Shown here piece by piece: positions 46,452 to 55,220 of a stretch of 64,000 bases of DNA (the stretch's first letter is position 1; every line of letters begins with the position of its first letter). The notes beneath the pieces were generated by a model. It was not told where the DNA came from, searched no databases, and saw nothing but the letters and a program-made list of their open reading frames with translations. A program made the translations under genes and the position numbers. Source of the DNA: Stenotrophomonas lacuserhaii (GTDB lineage Bacteria; Pseudomonadota; Gammaproteobacteria; Xanthomonadales; Xanthomonadaceae); assembly GCF_014836545.1 (NCBI RefSeq), contig NZ_JACSQS010000002.1, positions 173,622 through 237,621 of the forward strand, given 5' to 3'.

Positions 46452-46457
46452 TAGACT
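46452..46457 (+). promoter_or_regulatory. -10 box of a probable leaderless promoter
   Basis: TAGACT, then 6 bases, then the ATG at 46464. No Shine-Dalgarno sequence precedes the ATG. Confidence 0.4.
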
Positions 46458-46463
46458 GCAGGC

Positions 46464-47048
46464 ATGGATCTGCACTTCACCTCACCGGCCTTCCGCGGGA
46501 AAGACCGTCTGATCACGGCGCTGGATGCGGCGGTCGGGCAGGGCGATGCCGAAGTGATCACCCGCGCGCTGCAGCACACGCTGCGGCAGGCGATCCATGA
46601 TCCGGAGATCGAACTGCCTTCCTGCGTCCAGCAGCCGCTGCAGGGCCGCTACGCACGTCGGGAACTGCACCGCAGCACGACGCTGGGCTACAGCGTGATC
46701 GCGATGTGCTGGGGTCCGGGACAGGGCACACCGCTGCATGACCACGATGCGATGTGGTGCGTGGAAGGGGTCTGGCGTGGCGACCTGCGGGTTACCCCCT
46801 ATGCGCTGCTGGAACAGCGTGGCCCGCGCTGGCGGTTTGCCGCGCAGCCGGTGCTGTACGGTGAAACAGGCAGTGCCGGCAGCCTGATTCCGCCGCACGA
46901 ATACCACACCCTGCGAAACGCCAGCAGCGAGGACATCGCGGTATCGCTGCACGTCTACCAGGGTCCGATGGAGCGCAGCACCGTGTTCGATCCGCTCGGC
47001 GATGGCTGGTACCGGCCGCGCGTGCAGGAATTGGACAGCGACGGCTGA
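46464..47048 (+). CDS. Cysteine dioxygenase-like cupin protein
   Basis: A 194-residue, non-heme iron cupin. The metal-binding His are in GTPLHDHDAMWCVEGVWRG (H-x-H) and IPPHEYHTL. The Cys in MWCVEG occupies the place of the crosslinking Cys of cysteine dioxygenases. The family oxidises cysteine, or a related thiol such as 3-mercaptopropionate, to a sulfinate. It lies between the esterase operon and an unknown gene, with no visible link to uronate use. Confidence 0.83.
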   Translation: MDLHFTSPAFRGKDRLITALDAAVGQGDAEVITRALQHTLRQAIHDPEIELPSCVQQPLQGRYARRELHRSTTLGYSVIAMCWGPGQGTPLHDHDAMWCVEGVWRGDLRVTPYALLEQRGPRWRFAAQPVLYGETGSAGSLIPPHEYHTLRNASSEDIAVSLHVYQGPMERSTVFDPLGDGWYRPRVQELDSDG

Positions 47049-47094
47049 GGCGCCCACCCGTTGATCGATTTCTGCAACCTCCCACCTCGTTGCG

Positions 47095-47116
47095 GTCTGT
47101 AGGATTTTTTACAGAC
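47095..47116. promoter_or_regulatory. Inverted repeat upstream of the unknown gene at 47139
   Basis: GTCTGTA - GGATTTTT - TACAGAC, two perfect 7-base arms with an 8-base centre. It ends 22 bases before the ATG and lies before a Shine-Dalgarno (GAAGGGAG, 47121-47128). It could be an operator or an mRNA hairpin. Confidence 0.45.
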
Positions 47117-47138
47117 ACACGAAGGGAGTGAGAGCGTC

Positions 47139-47951
47139 ATGGATATCGCGCATTGCACACTGGACGGGCACGATCACACCGCTGTCCGGTTCCAGCAGCT
47201 ATCGCCCGCCGACCTGGAAGCGAAGCGACGCAACCTGATCTGCGTGAGGTGCGGGCAGCAGGCGTTCTTCCGCAAGAAGGCCGCCAGTGGTCGTGCTGCC
47301 TGTTTCGGTGCGCGCCCCCACGCCCCCGGCTGCGGCATGGCCGCCGAGGATCATCTGCGCGTCGAGAGTGGCATCGGGCCGGACGAGGCGATCACCAACA
47401 ACACCGACGTGCTGGTGGTGGATCTCAACTTCGGTGCCGTGCAAGGCGCGCCGCACCTGCAGGACGACGGTCAGGCGGACCCGGGCCGGCGCGGTGGCCG
47501 TCACCTGCACGCTGACGGTCAACGCACGGCGCGTACCCACCGCCGACTGAGCACGCTGCTCAAGTACCTGCGCAGCTCGGCAGCGTTCGGCGCCTCTGAC
47601 CAGGCCATCGAGATCGGCGGGATCGACGGCCGTACCCTGCGCGATTTCTTCGTCGAATTTCCTGCCCTGCAGCCCCACCATTTCGATCGGCTGGCAGGCT
47701 GCTGGGGCCTGGTATCAGACGCAGGGGAACGCGATGGCACCGTCTGGCTGAACTCCGGCGGGCGCGGCGACATCAGCATTGGAATCCCCGAAGCGATCTG
47801 GCCCGGGTTCAAGCATCGCTTCGGCGTTGACGATCTCGAAGACCTCGCAGGGGCTTATGTCCTCGCTGTGGGCACGCCGTCGCGCTCGCAGTACGGGAAG
47901 CGGTACCTGATCGTCGATGACATCGAGTTCATCACCGCAAGCCTTGCCTGA
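47139..47951 (+). CDS. Hypothetical protein with a cysteine-rich N-terminus
   Basis: A 270-residue protein that I do not recognise. Near the N-terminus CVRCGQQAFFRKKAASGRAA and then CFGARPHAPGC have four or five Cys and one His, in a spacing that could bind a metal. The middle is polar and basic (DPGRRGGRHLHADGQRTAR), the C-terminal half is mixed alpha/beta (GVDDLEDLAGAYVLAVG and RYLIVDDIEF). No signal peptide or membrane helix. A good Shine-Dalgarno supports the start at 47139. It could be DNA-acting, but this is only a guess. Confidence 0.7.
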   Translation: MDIAHCTLDGHDHTAVRFQQLSPADLEAKRRNLICVRCGQQAFFRKKAASGRAACFGARPHAPGCGMAAEDHLRVESGIGPDEAITNNTDVLVVDLNFGAVQGAPHLQDDGQADPGRRGGRHLHADGQRTARTHRRLSTLLKYLRSSAAFGASDQAIEIGGIDGRTLRDFFVEFPALQPHHFDRLAGCWGLVSDAGERDGTVWLNSGGRGDISIGIPEAIWPGFKHRFGVDDLEDLAGAYVLAVGTPSRSQYGKRYLIVDDIEFITASLA

Positions 47952-47961
47952 GCGGTGCAGG

Positions 47962-47978
47962 GACGGCCAGCGGCCGTC
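47962..47978. terminator. REP-like hairpin between convergent genes
   Basis: GACGGCC-AGC-GGCCGTC, a 7-base stem with a 3-base loop. It lies between the unknown gene and the 1271-residue gene, whose stops face each other. Confidence 0.5.
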
Positions 47979-47985
47979 GCTCCCC

Positions 47986-50900
47986 TCACGGCAGGGCGAC
48001 GGTGTTGTTCAGGCGGGTGACCTCTTCGCCATCGTCTGCAAGGCCTACCCGCACGCGTAGTCCGCTGCGCTCACCGGCCGGCAGCGGCAGGCTGACCGTG
48101 GTGGTCTTCGGCTGCAGGTCCAGCGGCGCGCCCATGGCCGGGACCTCGATACGGGCGATTTCGCGGCCGCGTGCATCTTCCAGCACCGCCACGCCCACGC
48201 CCGTGGCCACATGGCCCAGGCTGTGCACGGTGACGTGCACCTGGCGGCCATCCACCCGCACGTCGCCGCGGCCTACGCCCAGGTCGGCACGCTGCTCCAC
48301 CGGGGTACCGGCGCGCACCCGCTCGAACTCGAACACTTCGGTGCGGCCCGGCTGGAACTGCAGCGCCGTGCTTGCGCTGCTTTCAAGCACGAACTCGTGC
48401 TCGCGCGGCGTGCCATCGATGCGCCCGTCACCATCGGCGTCCACGCCACTGCGCACCCGCCAGGTGCCGCTGGCCACGTTCCAGCCGGTCATGTCGGCGC
48501 GGATCACCCGCTTGCCCAGGTTATGGCTGGTCACGGTGAAGCGCTCGCGCGAGGGTGCATGCACCAGCAGTGCCACCTGTTCGGCCGCTTCATCGCGGTC
48601 GAAGCGCCAACTCACCGTATGCCCCGGCCAGCTCTGGTTGCGCTTCAGCGCGATGCCGCCCAACCGCGCGCGTTGCAGGAATTCGCTCGGCGCTTCCACC
48701 CGGTCCGACCACCAGTGGCCTTCGGTGTTCATGTACTCGCGTTGCGCCTTGGCCTGGATGCCGTCGGCATGCAGGGCCTCGATGTACGCGGTATCGCCGC
48801 TGGCCTGCCAGGCCATCAGGCTGGCGAAACCGGTCTTGCCGTCCTTCGCGTCGGCGGTCAGTTTCGGGTACCAGTCCTGCTGCCGCCCGAGTACCTCCAC
48901 GTAGTTCTCGCCCAGGTTGGACAGCGCGCCGGGACCACCGCGCTCCACCCGGTAGTCCAACGCCTTCAGGTATTTGTCGTCACCGCTCCAGCGCCATGCG
49001 GCCCAGAACGTATGCATGATGTCGCCGCTGCCGGAGCCGTTGTTGAGCTCGCCGCCGCGGGTTTCGCCGGTGGCCCAGTTGATCTCGTTCGGCAGTGCCC
49101 AGCGGCCCTTGTCATCGGTGTAGGCGTGCGCCAGGTAGCCATCGGCCAGGCCGGTGACCAGCCGCCGGCTGTTCGGATCGGCATTGAACTGGCCGAGCAG
49201 GAAGGCCGGATGCAGCACCGGGAACGAATACGGCTTCTGCCACTGCCAGTTCGGTTCGCGGTACACCTTGTTGCCGCCGAACCAGTTGCTGGAGAACAGC
49301 AGGTGGCCCTGCGGGTTGGGCAGGATGATCTTCTCCTGGAACGCCTTGACCGTTTCCATCAGGCGCTCCACGGTCAGCGGATCGCCCCAGTTGAGGTACA
49401 ACATGGCGCTGTTGGTGTTGATGCCTTCTTCGTAGGCATGCAGTTCATCGGTCTCGATCGTGCTCAGGCCGTTGCTGAACATGCCATTGCGGTACACCGC
49501 ATCGGACAGCGCGGTCAGCGAGGCATTCAGGCGGTCCGGCTGCACGCCCATCAGGGCCAGCCCGGGCCACTGCTGGGTGAGGTCGGAATCATCGGAGATG
49601 CCGCCGCCGAAATCGCCATAGGCGACCTGCCGGTTGTCGATCCACCAGTCGATGAAGCGGCGCACATGGGCAAGGTCCTGCACCTGGTTGAAGGCCCACG
49701 CCGGCACGCCCTTGGGCACGGCCGGCGCGGTGAATGGCGGTTTGCCCTGGCTGTTGTAACTGATGTAATTCCAGTACAGGCGGCCCAGCTCATGGTCCGG
49801 GTCCACCCGCAGCAGGTCGCTGAGGTCGGCGTACACGCGCGCATACAGGCGCTGGCGCTTGGACGTGGTGTGCTCTTCGACCAGGAAGCCCCAGTTGTCG
49901 CGTACCTGGTTGAAGCGGTCGGCGACATGTTCGGCGATGGCCTCCTGGCGGGGCTTGAACACCATGCGGATTTCGGTGCCGTCGAGCGCGCCCGCATCGA
50001 AGCCCGGCGCGGCCGAAGCGATGCTCAGCCACAGGCTGTCGGCGGTGAGGATGCGGTCGCGCAGGTCCAGCCACAGCGTGCGCTGCTTGCCCGGCTGCAC
50101 CGATACCGACACATCGATCATGTCGCGTGCCGGCCAGATCGGATCCTTGATGCGGATGTTGAGCGGAATCAGCCCGACGTGCGTGGCCGGCAGGTCCAGC
50201 GCGGGCAGGTCGATGGCCACGCCGTCCAGGCCGTCGTGCATGTTTTCCCAACTGTGCGCCCAGCTGCGGATCAGCGGCTGGTTGGCCGGTGCATCGCCCA
50301 CGCCGGAAGGAACCAGCACGTGCACGATCGGTCGCGGCTGCGCGGGCAAGCTGTCTGCGCCGCGACGGCGCGAACCTGCGCCCTTGGGCAGGGCCATCAC
50401 CGTGCTGCGTTCGGCTGCCGGGTAGCGCCCCTGGATGTAATGGCGAAGGCTGTCCAGGTTGGTGTAGTCCGGCAGCGCCTGACTGTCCACCCGATACGTC
50501 TGCTTGACGCTGCCTTCGGGCTCGGCGCCGGCGTCCACGTGGTACGCCCAGATCTCCTGGATCGGCGTTTCCTGTTCCACGTTGGAAAAGCGCAGCACGC
50601 CGCCCTGCTGGGCCGGAATGTCATCCACGCTGCGCACCACCCCGCGCGGGCGCTGCATCAGCACCGTGCCGGCATTGGCGGCATCGCTGCCATGGGCGAG
50701 CGAACCGAACGCCGCGCCGCGCACTTCGATGCGGTTCACCGTTTCACCCTCCGGCAGGGTCAGGTCCAGGTGCTGGCCGCCCTCCACGTAGGTATTCCAG
50801 TCCGGCAGCTGGAAGTAATCGTTGCGGCCGGGCAGGCGCGAGCGGTTGTAGACCCCCGGCCAGGTGGTTTCGGCGATGCCGTCGGTGGCCTTCCACATCC

Positions 50901-51801
50901 ACTGCTTGAGGTCCTTGGTATCGGCGAACTCCACCTTGCGGATGCGCGTTCCGTCGGCGGCCAGCGCCGGGGGTGCCGCGCCTTCCCAGCCGAAGCGATG
51001 CCGCCACGCGCGATCATCGGCCGTGGCGGCAACCGCGCTGGCCGCTGCCTTGCCCTGTGCCAGCGCGGCCACGGCAGGACCGTCCAGCAGCTGGTCGTAG
51101 ACGCGGATGTGCTGGAAATCGCTGCCCCGCAGGAAGTTGTAACGGCTCTGCACCTGGTAGGGCGCCATCACCCTTCCGGCCAGCCCAAGCTGGTCCAGCG
51201 CGGCATCGTAATCGGCGGTGGCCTCGGCCCGCGCGACCTCCTTGCCGTCCACGAACAGACGCACGCCGTGGTCTTCGTCCCAGCCGAACGCCAGGTGCAG
51301 CCACTGGTCGGCACGCGGTGCCTGCGGCATCTTGAACGACACGCGGGTGCGCGCCAGGTTGGCGTCGGTGACGAACGCATCGAAGCCGTTCCCGTTCCAG
51401 TCGATGCGCAGCCACGCCATGTCCCAGCTGCTGTGGTCGGCATAGCCCACGCGGAAGATCACGAACGGCGCTTCGCCCACGGCGTAGCGCGGCCGCCAGT
51501 CGAAGGCCAGCGTGCCGCGCTGGGCCAGGATGTTGCCCGGTGCATCCCAGGACAGCACGCCGTCGTCCTGCCATTGGATCGCCTTGCCGCGTGTACCGTC
51601 CTGGACCACCGCCACCTTGTCGCGGAAGTTCGGTATTGCTTCGCCGTGCGCCACTTCCGCCTGCAGGCCGTGGTTGGCGTCGACATGGAACAGCAGCGTT
51701 GGCGGGTCGGCAGCGAACACCGGCGCAGCGAACAGTGCAGTGGCAAGCGCCAGCAGATGGCGACGGGGCAGGCGGGCGACGGCGGCGGAGCGGTGTGGCA
51801 T
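47986..51801 (-). CDS. Large exported LamG / alpha-toroid protein, candidate polysaccharide-degrading enzyme
   Basis: A 1271-residue protein with a signal peptide (cleaved near PVFA-AD). Residues about 40-250 look like a LamG jelly-roll (GTLAFDWRPRYAVGEAPFVI and LFVDGKEVARAEA). About 280-400 look like a second binding module. About 600-1030 are helix-rich, with WAFNQVQDLAHVRRFIDWW, FGGGISDDSD and LNNGSGSGDIMHTFW, as in alpha/alpha-toroid lyases and hydrolases. A calcium-type loop DADGDGRIDG lies near 1125. I cannot assign a family. A Shine-Dalgarno (AAGGAAGG) precedes the ATG. It follows the TonB receptor gene, and an operator lies 255 bases upstream. Confidence 0.75.
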   Translation of the reverse strand: MPHRSAAVARLPRRHLLALATALFAAPVFAADPPTLLFHVDANHGLQAEVAHGEAIPNFRDKVAVVQDGTRGKAIQWQDDGVLSWDAPGNILAQRGTLAFDWRPRYAVGEAPFVIFRVGYADHSSWDMAWLRIDWNGNGFDAFVTDANLARTRVSFKMPQAPRADQWLHLAFGWDEDHGVRLFVDGKEVARAEATADYDAALDQLGLAGRVMAPYQVQSRYNFLRGSDFQHIRVYDQLLDGPAVAALAQGKAAASAVAATADDRAWRHRFGWEGAAPPALAADGTRIRKVEFADTKDLKQWMWKATDGIAETTWPGVYNRSRLPGRNDYFQLPDWNTYVEGGQHLDLTLPEGETVNRIEVRGAAFGSLAHGSDAANAGTVLMQRPRGVVRSVDDIPAQQGGVLRFSNVEQETPIQEIWAYHVDAGAEPEGSVKQTYRVDSQALPDYTNLDSLRHYIQGRYPAAERSTVMALPKGAGSRRRGADSLPAQPRPIVHVLVPSGVGDAPANQPLIRSWAHSWENMHDGLDGVAIDLPALDLPATHVGLIPLNIRIKDPIWPARDMIDVSVSVQPGKQRTLWLDLRDRILTADSLWLSIASAAPGFDAGALDGTEIRMVFKPRQEAIAEHVADRFNQVRDNWGFLVEEHTTSKRQRLYARVYADLSDLLRVDPDHELGRLYWNYISYNSQGKPPFTAPAVPKGVPAWAFNQVQDLAHVRRFIDWWIDNRQVAYGDFGGGISDDSDLTQQWPGLALMGVQPDRLNASLTALSDAVYRNGMFSNGLSTIETDELHAYEEGINTNSAMLYLNWGDPLTVERLMETVKAFQEKIILPNPQGHLLFSSNWFGGNKVYREPNWQWQKPYSFPVLHPAFLLGQFNADPNSRRLVTGLADGYLAHAYTDDKGRWALPNEINWATGETRGGELNNGSGSGDIMHTFWAAWRWSGDDKYLKALDYRVERGGPGALSNLGENYVEVLGRQQDWYPKLTADAKDGKTGFASLMAWQASGDTAYIEALHADGIQAKAQREYMNTEGHWWSDRVEAPSEFLQRARLGGIALKRNQSWPGHTVSWRFDRDEAAEQVALLVHAPSRERFTVTSHNLGKRVIRADMTGWNVASGTWRVRSGVDADGDGRIDGTPREHEFVLESSASTALQFQPGRTEVFEFERVRAGTPVEQRADLGVGRGDVRVDGRQVHVTVHSLGHVATGVGVAVLEDARGREIARIEVPAMGAPLDLQPKTTTVSLPLPAGERSGLRVRVGLADDGEEVTRLNNTVALP

Positions 51802-52055
51802 GGAACCTTCCTTTCAACAGCGGGCAACGGCAGGGCAATGCGAGGGCGGTGCGGCGATAGAGGGGGCGTGGCGGAGCATGCCGATGCCAGAGCGTGGAGG
51901 GCATCGACCCGTCCCGCGCTGCGCCGCATTCTGCACCTGCTGCCGCGCTTTGGAGGCAGGTCGGCCTGGGCTCCATCGTGACCTGCTCGGACGCCGCAGC
52001 GCCGCCGGCGAGAGGGACGACCGCGCAGCTGCGGCCCTCACCGCAGACGTCTTGC

Positions 52056-52070
52056 TGACACCGCAGGTCA
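52056..52070. promoter_or_regulatory. LacI-type operator upstream of the 1271-residue gene
   Basis: TGACACCGCAGGTCA. It differs by one base from the site before the TonB receptor (TGACACCGCTGGTCA) and shares TGACACCG with the kduI, FAH-TRAP and kdgK sites. Confidence 0.6.
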
Positions 52071-52158
52071 CCGGAACGTAGCAAAGCCGACCACGGCGCA
52101 GCATCTTGCGCCGCAGCAGGAGCGCCACGGTGGCGGGTACGTTCGGCGTTGCACCGGA

Positions 52159-52183
52159 CGGCGGCGTGGCTGGCACGCCGCCG
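52159..52183 (-). terminator. Hairpin after the TonB receptor gene
   Basis: CGGCGGCGTG / CACGCCGCCG, a 10-base stem with a 5-base loop, beginning 9 bases after the receptor stop. There is no T run. Confidence 0.5.
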
Positions 52184-52192
52184 GGTGGGTCA

Positions 52193-54934
52193 TCAGAACT
52201 TGTAGCGGACGCCGAGCAGGAACTGGCGGCCGGTTTCTGTGTACTGCAGCGGCAGCTGGCCGGTGAGCGGCGAACGAACCCACTCGTCGGACGCTTCGTT
52301 GGTCAGGTTGACGCCTTCCAGGGTCAGCTCCAGCTGGTCGCTCACCTTGTAGCGCAGCGAGGCGTCGATCATCGTGGTGCCGGTCATGCCGTGCACGCCG
52401 TCCAGGTTGAAGCCGGTTTCCTGGCCCGGTGCCTGGGTCAGGTAGTCGTCGCGGTTGGTCGCCGAGACGCGTCCGGACCAGACCTCTCCTTCGTAGAACA
52501 GCGTGGCATTCCACGAGGTGGGCGACAGGCCGGTCAGGTCGTTCTTCATCACCGCCTGGCCCTGACCGTTGAGGTACTGGATTTTCGATTCCACCCAGGT
52601 GTAGTTCAACTGCACGCCGAGGTTGGACCACTTGCCCGGCAGGAAGGTGAACGGCTGGGTGTAGTTCGCCTCCACGCCGTGCAGTTCACCGCCGGGGGTG
52701 TTGAGCGGGATGCTGAAGGTGAACTCGTCGTTGACCGTGGCACCGGTGCCGTCCAGCAGGCTGGCCGGCAGGCCGCTGGTGGAATACGGGCGCACGTCGC
52801 GGGTGGTCTGCACGAAGGACTCGATGTCCTTGTAGAACAGGCCCAGGCCGAGCATTGCGCCTTCGTTGAAGTACCACTCGAAACCGAGGTCGACGTTGGT
52901 GGCGCGGATCGGATCCAGGTTCGGGTTGCCGCCGGCCACCGTGCGTGCGCCGCCGGCCACGGCCACGGTCACGCCGGGGGTCAGGTTGCCCAGGCCCGGA
53001 CGGGTCATCACCTTGGCCGCGCCGAGGCGGATCAGGAAGTCCGGCGCCACTTCGGCAACCAGGTTGAACGAGGGCAGGGTGTCATCGTACTTGCGGTTGC
53101 TGGTGGTCAGCACCGGCACGCCGCCGACGGTGGCGTAGCCGTTGGATTCCTGCTTGGTTTCCACGTAGCGCACGCCGAAGTTGCCCGACAGCGGGATCGA
53201 ACCCAGGTCGGTGGAGAACTCGCCCATCAGCCACACGCCGCGGTCCTTCTCTTCCACGCTGCGGCTGTTGTTCAGGCGCGGTGCGACAGCGAAGGTACCG
53301 GTGTTGCTGTAGATGTCGAACAGGTCAGCCACGGCGTCCAGGTTCGGCACCACCCAGTTGGACGGGCTGCCGGAGATGCCCTTCAGGCCTTCCTGCTGGG
53401 TGTATTCCGGCGGCACGATCAGCCCGCTACCCGGGAAGGTCGGCACGGCCAGTTCGCTGGCGCGGCGCAGTTCAACGGTGTTGAAGCTGTAATCCTTGGC
53501 CAGCACGCCACCCTTCAGGCGGAAGCCCGGGCTGATGTTCCAGTTGAAATCCAGCTGCGCGGTGTCGAAGTCGTTGTCCACCGACTGCGGACGCAGGCGG
53601 ATTTCCGCAAGGGTCCAGCCGTTCGGATTGGTCGGATCCACGCCGTAGTTCAGGATCGGCTGGTTCTTGTTGCCGCGGTAATCGTAGCTGTACCCATCGA
53701 CATCGAACTTGTCCATGATGATGGTGGTCTGCACCGGGTTCTCGTGCGCCGAGCGCGAGGTACCCAGCTTGCCGGTGACCGAGAACGCATCACTGAAGCG
53801 ATGGTCCAGGTTCAGGCTGACCTGCTTGAAGTCGGTGCTCCACTCGTCGTGGCGGTTCTCGCTGCGGATGTCGACGTTGTCGAACGCGCCATAGACCAGC
53901 GCGTTGTTGCGGATTTCACCATCACGCACGATGGTCTGCGGCTTGCCGGCGCCGGAGCGGCTGAAGGAAATCGCTTCGATGTAATGCTCGTCGCGGTCGG
54001 CGTCGATCTTGGAGTACAGCGCATCCAGGGACACTTCGGTGCGATCGGTCGGCTTCCACTGCAGCGAGCCGGTGACGCCCAGGCGTTCCTGCTTGTGCTC
54101 CATCTGCACGTAGCGCGGGAAACGCGGGTGGAAGACGTTGGCACCCCGCGCAGCAGCGAACGGCGAGCTGGCGGCGAAGCCACCATTGCTGGGGCCATTG
54201 GCCCAGCGGCCGGTGTTGGAACCCTCTTCAAGCGCCTGGCGCTCGGAGTAGGCCACCGACAGCAACGCACCGAAGGTGCCATCGGCGAAGGTATTGGAGA
54301 TCAGCGCCGCCATGCGCGGGTCGGCCTTCTGCGCCATGTCGTTGTAGCTGGCCTGGCCGCTGGCGGCGAAGGTGAAGCCTTCATAGTCGAACGGGCGCGC
54401 GGTGCGCAGGTCCACGGTGGCGCCGAGCGAGCCCTCTTCGACATCGGCCGAAGCGGTCTTGCGCACGATCAGCTGCGAGAACAGGTCCGAGGCGAACACG
54501 TTGAAATCGAAACCGCGGCCACGGTTGGTGCCGCCGCTCTGGTCGCCGGCACCGACGGTGGCCAGTGCTTCCATGCCGTTGATGCGCACGCGGGTGAAGT
54601 CCGGGCCCAGGCCGCGCACCGAGATGCTGCGACCTTCACCGCCATCGCGGGTGATCACTACGCCGGGGATGCGCTGCAGCGATTCGGCCAGGTTGAGGTC
54701 CGGGAACTTGCCGATGTCCTCGGCGACGATGGCATCGACCACGCCGGCCTCGCCACGCTTGATGTCCAGCGCCTTCTCCACGCTGGCGCGGTAACCGGTG
54801 ACGGTTACAGTGTCCAGGTCGACGGCGGGATCCGAGCTGGTCTGCTGGGCGATGGCCGGGGCGGTGAGCGCCAGACCGATTGACAGGGCCAGCAAGGTAA
54901 CCGGTGTCTTTTTGCGGTTGTTACGAGAAATCAT
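52193..54934 (-). CDS. TonB-dependent receptor of the uronate locus
   Basis: A 913-residue outer-membrane receptor. After the signal peptide (ending PAIAQQ), the plug begins VDLDTVTVTGYRASVEKAL and contains ISVRGLGPDFTRVRINGME, typical of the TonB-Xanth-Caul group that often takes up plant oligosaccharides. The C-terminus FLLGVRYKF ends in Phe. Two operator-like sequences lie between it and the divergent kdgK. A ligand derived from pectin-type polymer is inferred from context only. Confidence 0.92.
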   Translation of the reverse strand: MISRNNRKKTPVTLLALSIGLALTAPAIAQQTSSDPAVDLDTVTVTGYRASVEKALDIKRGEAGVVDAIVAEDIGKFPDLNLAESLQRIPGVVITRDGGEGRSISVRGLGPDFTRVRINGMEALATVGAGDQSGGTNRGRGFDFNVFASDLFSQLIVRKTASADVEEGSLGATVDLRTARPFDYEGFTFAASGQASYNDMAQKADPRMAALISNTFADGTFGALLSVAYSERQALEEGSNTGRWANGPSNGGFAASSPFAAARGANVFHPRFPRYVQMEHKQERLGVTGSLQWKPTDRTEVSLDALYSKIDADRDEHYIEAISFSRSGAGKPQTIVRDGEIRNNALVYGAFDNVDIRSENRHDEWSTDFKQVSLNLDHRFSDAFSVTGKLGTSRSAHENPVQTTIIMDKFDVDGYSYDYRGNKNQPILNYGVDPTNPNGWTLAEIRLRPQSVDNDFDTAQLDFNWNISPGFRLKGGVLAKDYSFNTVELRRASELAVPTFPGSGLIVPPEYTQQEGLKGISGSPSNWVVPNLDAVADLFDIYSNTGTFAVAPRLNNSRSVEEKDRGVWLMGEFSTDLGSIPLSGNFGVRYVETKQESNGYATVGGVPVLTTSNRKYDDTLPSFNLVAEVAPDFLIRLGAAKVMTRPGLGNLTPGVTVAVAGGARTVAGGNPNLDPIRATNVDLGFEWYFNEGAMLGLGLFYKDIESFVQTTRDVRPYSTSGLPASLLDGTGATVNDEFTFSIPLNTPGGELHGVEANYTQPFTFLPGKWSNLGVQLNYTWVESKIQYLNGQGQAVMKNDLTGLSPTSWNATLFYEGEVWSGRVSATNRDDYLTQAPGQETGFNLDGVHGMTGTTMIDASLRYKVSDQLELTLEGVNLTNEASDEWVRSPLTGQLPLQYTETGRQFLLGVRYKF

Positions 54935-54968
54935 GGCCTTTCCCTCTCCCAAAGGTCTGGTGCACAAC

Positions 54969-54998
54969 GCGGTGTCAGCAAGATGACACCGCTGGTCA
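54969..54998. promoter_or_regulatory. LacI-type operator pair before the TonB receptor
   Basis: TGACACCGCTGGTCA at 54984-54998, and an inverted TGACACC half-site at 54977-54971. The two TGACACCGC arms form a 9-base inverted repeat with a 6-base centre. It lies 35-64 bases before the receptor ATG on the minus strand. Confidence 0.6.
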
Positions 54999-55125
54999 GA
55001 GCGGACGTTAACAGCACCTTCAGGATCGGGCATCTTGCACCGCAACAGATTGGAGATGTCCCGCAGAGGCTTGCGGGACAATGACTTCGACAATGGCTGC
55101 AGGTAGACGCAGCGGTCCCGAGGGC

Positions 55126-55145
55126 TAGAATGACACCGATAGCCA
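55126..55145 (+). promoter_or_regulatory. kdgK promoter with operator-like site
   Basis: A -10 TAGAAT at 55126-55131 is overlapped by TGACACCGATAGCCA at 55131-55145, which would cover the transcription start. The -35 is weak. kdgK begins 75 bases downstream. Confidence 0.55.
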
Positions 55146-55220
55146 AGAGCCACGCGGGGTGCGTGGTTCCCTCCGGCGGGCAGCAACGCGATGCTGCAGT
55201 CCGGGCAACGAGGACATCTG

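Larger units (their letters stand above)
51802..52192. other. 391-base gap between the TonB receptor gene and the 1271-residue gene
   Basis: No open frame with coding character is visible. It holds a receptor-side hairpin (52159-52183) and an operator (52056-52070). It probably contains the separate promoter of the downstream gene, though no convincing -10/-35 pair could be picked. Confidence 0.6.

Noticed and set aside
48211..51981. A 1256-codon open frame on the strand opposite the 1271-residue gene
   Set aside because: High-GC genes often keep the opposite strand open. Its product is low-complexity (His, Gln, Arg, Ala) with no motif, while the minus strand has a signal peptide, domains and a Shine-Dalgarno.
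52106..54883. A 925-codon open frame opposite the TonB receptor
   Set aside because: It is a shadow of the receptor: no motifs and unusual composition.
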